Positions 6,025 to 7,591 of a stretch of 7,591 nt of DNA are shown here, in pieces. The position numbers and the translations under genes are program-made. The stretch is from contig JAMWCO010000064.1 of NCBI GenBank assembly GCA_023818785.1, forward strand, positions 1 through 7,591, read 5' to 3'. This DNA comes from Candidatus Omnitrophota bacterium. Lineage in GTDB: Bacteria; Ratteibacteria; UBA8468; B48-G9; JAFGKM01. The stretch's first letter is position 1, and each line of letters starts with the position of its first letter. Under the pieces are notes generated by a model. That model was not told where the DNA came from, searched no databases, and was given only the letters and a program-made list of their open reading frames with translations.

Positions 6025-6089
6025 CTTTTCTTGACACAATAACTTTTTCCTGTTAAAATAGGTTAGACACCGTCTTGGAGAATTTGCAC
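5997..6089 (+). repeat. 29-bp direct repeat (two copies) from rpsS
   Basis: The segments at 5997-6025 and 6061-6089 match at 27 of 29 bases; both encode the S19 stretch around HRLGEFA. The differences are G/A and T/C. The 35 bases between them carry the promoter at 6031-6059. The arrangement looks like a partial tandem duplication of rpsS with the middle altered, or two separate insertions of rpsS-derived DNA. Confidence 0.8.
6031..6059 (+). promoter_or_regulatory. Consensus-like promoter upstream of the S19/L22 remnants and hemerythrin gene
   Basis: A perfect -35 TTGACA (6031-6036), an optimal 17-bp spacer and a -10 TAAAAT (6054-6059, one base from TATAAT). Transcription would begin near 6066, inside the second rpsS fragment. 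It would give a leader of about 170 bases before the hemerythrin start at 6238. This is the best promoter seen upstream of that gene. Confidence 0.6.
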
Positions 6090-6148
6090 CTACAAGGACT
6101 TTTAGGAGTTATGGAGCGCATACAGAAAGGGCAAGAGAAAAGAAATAA
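6062..6148 (+). pseudogene. rpsS: 3' fragment of ribosomal protein S19 gene, second copy, with native stop
   Basis: Twenty-eight codons plus TAA encode HRLGEFAPTRTFRSYGAHTE and then RAREKK, the C-terminal end of bacterial S19. A TAG lies immediately upstream in frame (6059-6061) and there is no start codon, so it cannot be translated as S19. The conserved Gly of VGH reads Arg (GGA to AGA), a sign of decay. It is followed by the rplV fragment, the normal gene order of the S10 operon (rpsS-rplV), so a contiguous operon piece was carried here. Confidence 0.8.
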
Positions 6149-6160
6149 AAGGGTATAAAG

Positions 6161-6241
6161 ATGGAAATTAAAGCAAGATATGTTAGAATAGGGCCAAGAA
6201 AATTAAGGAATATAGTTGAACTTATAAAGGGTGAACTATGA
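6161..6241 (+). pseudogene. rplV: 5' fragment of ribosomal protein L22 gene, now a 26-codon leader ORF
   Basis: ATG 6161 opens MEIKARYVRIGPRKLRNIVE then LIKGEL and a TGA. RYVRIxPRK and the following VxLIKG are the conserved start of bacterial L22 (about 110 residues when whole). Homology ends at LIKG. AAAAGGG (6147-6153) lies 7 bases from the ATG as a ribosome site. The TGA at 6239-6241 overlaps the ATG of the hemerythrin gene (6238) as ATGA, so ribosomes finishing this mini-ORF can restart there. It may therefore serve as a translated leader even though it is useless as L22. Confidence 0.8.
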
Positions 6242-7206
6242 AAACAAAAACAGTTAATCTTAAAGGATTGGAGCATAGTCAACGAGAAAATTTAATTTTT
6301 TCAAGTATTGAACAACTCAAAGATAATGAAATTTTAAGAATTGTTATTGAATTTAATCCTATACCTTTGGTTTATTTGTTGAAAGCACAGGATAAATTTG
6401 AAATTGAATATGAAAAACAAGGTCCTGATGAATGGATTCTAAATATAAAAAAGATTGATACAAAAAAACAGGGCCTAAAAAATTTGCTGAAAGAGTTAAA
6501 AGATGGTAAAGTATCAGAAGAAACAAAGAAAAAGGCAAAAGATTTTCTTCAATCTATTGATGCTAAAACATTAGGGATTGTTGAACAGGAGTTAATAAGA
6601 GAAGGGTTTTCCCATGAAGAAATTAGAAGAAGTTTATGCGATATTCACCTTGAAATTTTGAAGGATACTTTAGTTTCTAAAAGAATTGAAGTTCAACCGC
6701 CGCATCCTGTACACACTTTTATGGAAGAACATAAAATAATTGGTAATAATCTGGAGCAGTTAAGTATCCTGATATCACGACTTAAAGAAAAAAATAATTT
6801 TGAGAGTATTAAAGAAGACCTTGAGAAATTGAAAGATATTACCAAAAATTTAGTAGAAGCAGAAAGCCATCATCAAAGAGAAGAAGATGTCCTATTTCCA
6901 AAATTAGAAAAACATAATATAGTTGAACCACCAAACATAATGAAGATGGACCATATTGAATTTAAAAAATGCAAACAAGAACTTTATAAAATTGCTCATA
7001 ACGTAGATAAATATAGTTTTGATGAGTTTAAAAGTAAAGTTATAGAATTAGGAACATATTTAATCAGCCAACTTAACAGCCATATCTTTAAAGAAGATAA
7101 TATTCTTTATCAAATTGCTCTTGAAGTATTAACTGATGAGGAATGGGAAGAAGTAAAAAAAGAATGTGATAAGATTGGATATTGTTGTTTTACGCCTATA
7201 AGTTAA
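6238..7206 (+). CDS. DUF2249-DUF438-hemerythrin (HHE) domain protein
   Basis: 322 residues, soluble, three domains in order. Residues about 5-72 (VNLKGLEHSQRENLIFSSIE..., ending GPDEWILNIKK) match DUF2249. Residues about 78-145 (LLKELKDGKVSEE, EQELIREGFSHEEI, LCDIHLEIL) match DUF438. Residues about 155-290 form a hemerythrin-like four-helix bundle. Candidate di-iron ligands are His156/His159 (HPVHTFMEEH), His165, His211/His212 with Glu215/Glu216 (HHQREEDVLFP), His239 (MDHIEF), His282 and Glu286 (HIFKED). Related DUF438/HHE proteins are thought to sense or bind O2 or NO or to help repair iron centres; the PAS domain common after HHE in DUF438 proteins is absent. Cys134, Cys245, Cys310, Cys316 and Cys317 are additional thiols. 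The ribosome site AAAGGGTGA (6227-6235) comes from the rplV remnant, and the start overlaps that ORF's stop. The ORF itself looks intact. An oxygen- or NO-stress role is inferred. Confidence 0.85.
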   Translation: MKTKTVNLKGLEHSQRENLIFSSIEQLKDNEILRIVIEFNPIPLVYLLKAQDKFEIEYEKQGPDEWILNIKKIDTKKQGLKNLLKELKDGKVSEETKKKAKDFLQSIDAKTLGIVEQELIREGFSHEEIRRSLCDIHLEILKDTLVSKRIEVQPPHPVHTFMEEHKIIGNNLEQLSILISRLKEKNNFESIKEDLEKLKDITKNLVEAESHHQREEDVLFPKLEKHNIVEPPNIMKMDHIEFKKCKQELYKIAHNVDKYSFDEFKSKVIELGTYLISQLNSHIFKEDNILYQIALEVLTDEEWEEVKKECDKIGYCCFTPIS

Positions 7207-7311
7207 TCTAAAACATGAATACTTAAAATTGATTAAATGTAGATGATGTTTGATAAAATTAAGGAGAAAAGGGAACAAGTAAGAATAATCTGATTTTACT
7301 AAGGTCGACCC

Positions 7312-7591
7312 TCAATATTCATTCTTCGCATAATCGTAAATTTTTTCAATCTCTATTCTTTTTGTTGCCTCAAGTTCATAATTATACTCTTTAATTTTTC
7401 TTTTAAATAACTCATATGCTTTTTCTCTTATGCTTTTCCCCTTAACTTTCCAGATACTCAATGGTTCATGTTCAAATAATTCAGGCAGCCAATATGTATT
7501 TCTATAATTTTTCACTGTTGAATAATTGCCAAGGAAGCTATTTTCTTTAATTCCTTCATTTATTATTTCTAATAAAGAACTGTCAATCTTA
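7312..7591 (-). CDS. C-terminal end of an MttB-family methyltransferase, 5' part outside window
   Basis: The minus-strand frame is open to the window edge (92 visible residues) and stops with TGA at 7312-7314. The GTG at 7515 is therefore internal, not a start. Visible landmarks are LLEIINEGIKENSFLGNYST, then VKNYRNTYWLPELFEHEPLS and a helical, charged tail ending YDYAKNEY. This is the pattern of the trimethylamine:corrinoid methyltransferase (MttB) family C-terminus ('FLG-x-x-x-T-x-x-x-x-R-x-x-x-W-x-P-x-L'). Such enzymes move methyl groups from methylated amines to a corrinoid protein. Whether a pyrrolysine TAG is present cannot be judged, as that region is outside. The nearest homologue in view is the broken copy at 5737-5980 on the same strand. 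The 105 bases between it and the hemerythrin stop show no terminator I can support. Confidence 0.75.
   Translation of the reverse strand, partial: KIDSSLLEIINEGIKENSFLGNYSTVKNYRNTYWLPELFEHEPLSIWKVKGKSIREKAYELFKRKIKEYNYELEATKRIEIEKIYDYAKNEY

Noticed and set aside
5997..6089. CRISPR-like spacing: 29-bp repeat, 35-bp spacer, second repeat
   Set aside because: Only two copies exist and the repeat encodes the conserved S19 stretch HRLGEFA, with S19 coding continuing past the second copy. No cas genes are nearby; the Cas4-like nuclease at 1148 is remote and alone.
6111..6158. 15-codon ORF with AGGAG upstream, overlapping the second rpsS fragment
   Set aside because: The AGGAG is part of the S19 codons, the peptide is simply S19 DNA read out of frame, and nothing else supports translation.
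7232..7311. Short ORF (MFDKIKEKREQVRII, near 7245-7292) and possible terminator after the hemerythrin gene
   Set aside because: It is only 15 codons and has no convincing ribosome site or recognised family. No GC-rich stem with a U-tract is present in the interval.

Overview
The window is strongly AT-rich bacterial DNA. Coding is dense on both strands, with many A/T-ending codons. It holds an ordinary set of membrane-transport, hydrolase and methyltransferase genes, plus one rearranged stretch built from pieces of other genes. The taxon cannot be fixed from this window. The mix of a LeuT-like transporter, a UroD-type methyltransferase, trimethylamine-methyltransferase-like (MttB-family) sequences and a hemerythrin-like protein fits an anaerobic or microaerophilic, uncultured, low-GC bacterium. 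The S19 and L22 fragments are of bacterial type.

Layout. 1-1134 (+): the C-terminal two thirds of a LeuT-type sodium:amino-acid symporter, overlapped by a 30-residue one-helix ORF that looks like a MetS-type small subunit. 1148-1942 (-): a PD-(D/E)XK (RecB/Cas4-like) nuclease with two CxxC pairs. 1943-2037: a divergent control region with a promoter on each strand and a GC-rich palindrome between them. 2038-3318 (+): an ArsB/NhaD-type ion permease. 3319-3614: a poorly resolved short ORF, possibly a gene remnant. 3615-4670 (+): a UroD/MtaA-family protein. It ends 6 bp from the convergent 4677-5648 (-) gene for an exported PHP-domain phosphoesterase.

5688-6237 has no intact gene but is full of debris. 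It contains the frameshifted C-terminal end of an MttB-family gene (-). Abutting this is a 15-codon piece of rpsS (+), then a consensus-like promoter, then a second, longer 3' piece of rpsS with its stop codon, then the first 24 or so codons of rplV. The rplV piece ends in an ATGA overlap with the start of an intact DUF2249-DUF438-hemerythrin gene (6238-7206). At 7312-7591 (-) is the C-terminal end of a second MttB-family gene that continues past the window edge. The hemerythrin gene therefore appears to be expressed from a captured S10-operon fragment lying between two related methyltransferase tails.

A recurring expression feature is that several genes have a -10 element only about 6-12 bp before the preferred start codon. 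Their mRNAs would be leaderless or nearly so. Other genes (the small subunit, the UroD-like gene and the hemerythrin gene) have clear Shine-Dalgarno sequences. No tRNA, rRNA, CRISPR array, transposase or integrase was seen.
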